Assembly: GCA_016935875.1 (NCBI GenBank)
Contig: JAFGQD010000180.1
Span: 1 to 6,542, forward strand
DNA: 6,542 nt
Reading direction: 5' to 3'
Source: Deltaproteobacteria bacterium
GTDB lineage: Bacteria > Desulfobacterota > Syntrophia > Syntrophales > UBA2210
The stretch's first letter is position 1, and each line of letters begins with the position of its first letter. This document shows positions 5,696-6,542 of this stretch, one piece after another. The position numbers and the translations under genes were made by a program. A model generated the notes under the pieces. It saw nothing but the letters and a program-made list of their open reading frames with translations, searched no databases and was not told where the DNA came from.

Positions 5696-6542
5696 ATGGA
5701 AATCATCCAATATTCCGAGGAACACAGGATATTCAGGGAGAGTGTGAGGAAATATCTCGAAAAAGAAGTAATTCCATATGTAGAAGAATGGGAAGAGGCC
5801 GGTATTGTGCCCAGGAGTGCCTGGAAGAAACTGGGTGATCAGGGGTTCCTCTGTATGAATGTATCGGAGGAATATGGTGGGCTCGGCGCCGATTTCCTGT
5901 ACTCTGTTATTATGACTGAAGAAATGATGCGGACGAATCATGGAGGATTCTGTACGTTCCTCCATAGTGATATCGTAGTGCCCTATATTACCGCTTACGG
6001 GTCGGAAGAACTGAAAAAGAAGTATCTTCCGGGGTGTATATCAGGCGATATTATCACGGCCGTTGCCATGACTGAACCGAATACAGGAAGCGACCTGGCC
6101 GCGATAAAGACAACGGCGGTGGAAGACGGGGATGATGTCATTATCAACGGCCAGAAGACATTCATCAGTAACGGTATCAACTGCGGACTCTGTATTGTGG
6201 CCGTCAAAGACCCGGCGATTGAGAGTCCCTATGCCGCCATGGATCTGTACGTGGTTGAAGAAGGTACTCCCGGCTTTGAAAAGGGAAAACAGATCAAGAA
6301 GATAGGATTGCACAGCCAGGACACATCAGAACTCTACTTTACCGATTGTCGTGTTCACCAGAAAAACCGCCTCGGCGCGAAGGGCACCGGGTTTCTGCAT
6401 CTTATGGAAAAACTACAGCAGGAACGTCTTATGTGCTCCATAGCGGCCGTTGCCACGGCGGAGTACATGCTCGATATTACCATCGACTACTGTAAGGAGC
6501 GTACCGTCTTCGGTAAACCCATTTCCAAATTCCAACACAGTC
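5696..6542 (+). CDS. Acyl-CoA dehydrogenase, long-chain/isovaleryl-type (3' end outside window)
   Basis: The frame is open to the window edge and gives 282 residues; family members have about 380-400, so the C-terminal helical part is missing here. Seen: AVAMTEPNTGSDLAAIKT (122-139), the flavin/substrate loop; NGQKTFISNG (151-160); and KERTVFGKPISKFQ (267-280). The stretch IKKIGLHSQDTSELYF and QQERL (251-255) resemble long-chain acyl-CoA dehydrogenase, where the catalytic Glu lies in the QERL helix; E253 is the candidate base. It is an FAD enzyme that would form the 2-enoyl-CoA entering the cluster's hydratase, passing electrons to electron-transfer flavoprotein. GGGGGGAG (5681-5688) precedes the ATG by 7 nt. 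It starts 27 nt after tetR, so the two are probably co-transcribed. Confidence 0.92.
   Translation, partial: MEIIQYSEEHRIFRESVRKYLEKEVIPYVEEWEEAGIVPRSAWKKLGDQGFLCMNVSEEYGGLGADFLYSVIMTEEMMRTNHGGFCTFLHSDIVVPYITAYGSEELKKKYLPGCISGDIITAVAMTEPNTGSDLAAIKTTAVEDGDDVIINGQKTFISNGINCGLCIVAVKDPAIESPYAAMDLYVVEEGTPGFEKGKQIKKIGLHSQDTSELYFTDCRVHQKNRLGAKGTGFLHLMEKLQQERLMCSIAAVATAEYMLDITIDYCKERTVFGKPISKFQHS

Noticed and set aside
406..6542. Mobile element, CRISPR array, tRNA or rRNA
   Set aside because: I found no transposase or integrase, regularly spaced repeats, or structural RNA signatures; the block is a continuous metabolic cluster.

Overview
The window carries a compact, single-strand (+) gene cluster for CoA-thioester beta-oxidation. 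The gene content, the moderate GC and the strong AGGAGG-type ribosome binding sites suggest an anaerobic, Deltaproteobacteria-like (Desulfobacterota) bacterium that degrades branched, alicyclic or aromatic carboxylic acids. That placement is an inference from gene style; nothing in the window fixes the taxon or the substrate.

Layout. Positions 1-405 hold no convincing gene. A near-consensus sigma70 promoter (89-118) lies there, followed by a leader of about 280 nt with several inverted and direct repeats. Five genes follow with tight spacing: an HMG-CoA-synthase-like protein fused to a C-terminal DUF35 zinc-ribbon/OB-fold domain (406-1869); an SCP-x-type thiolase starting one base after its stop (1871-3076); two hot-dog (MaoC-like) hydratase subunits (3110-3559 and 3570-4001); and an SDR dehydrogenase resembling the dehydrogenase domain of peroxisomal MFE-2 (4052-4960). 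A clear intrinsic terminator (4985-5006) closes this block. A TetR-family regulator (5030-5668) and an acyl-CoA dehydrogenase that runs off the right edge (5696 onward) follow.

How the genes fit together. The acyl-CoA dehydrogenase would make the 2-enoyl-CoA. The two hot-dog proteins, probably one heteromeric hydratase with catalytic residues only in the second subunit, would make the (R)-3-hydroxyacyl-CoA. The MFE-2-like SDR would oxidise it to 3-oxoacyl-CoA, and the thiolase would cleave it. The set reads like the modules of eukaryotic MFE-2 and SCP-x split into separate genes. TetR would be the local, possibly acyl-CoA-responsive, regulator.

The most unusual element is the first gene. By eye it keeps the nucleophilic Cys of HMG-CoA synthase but appears to have lost the catalytic Glu and His. 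It is joined to DUF35 and sits directly before the thiolase. This recalls the archaeal thiolase/HMG-CoA synthase/DUF35 complex, rewired into a degradation operon with a probably different chemistry.
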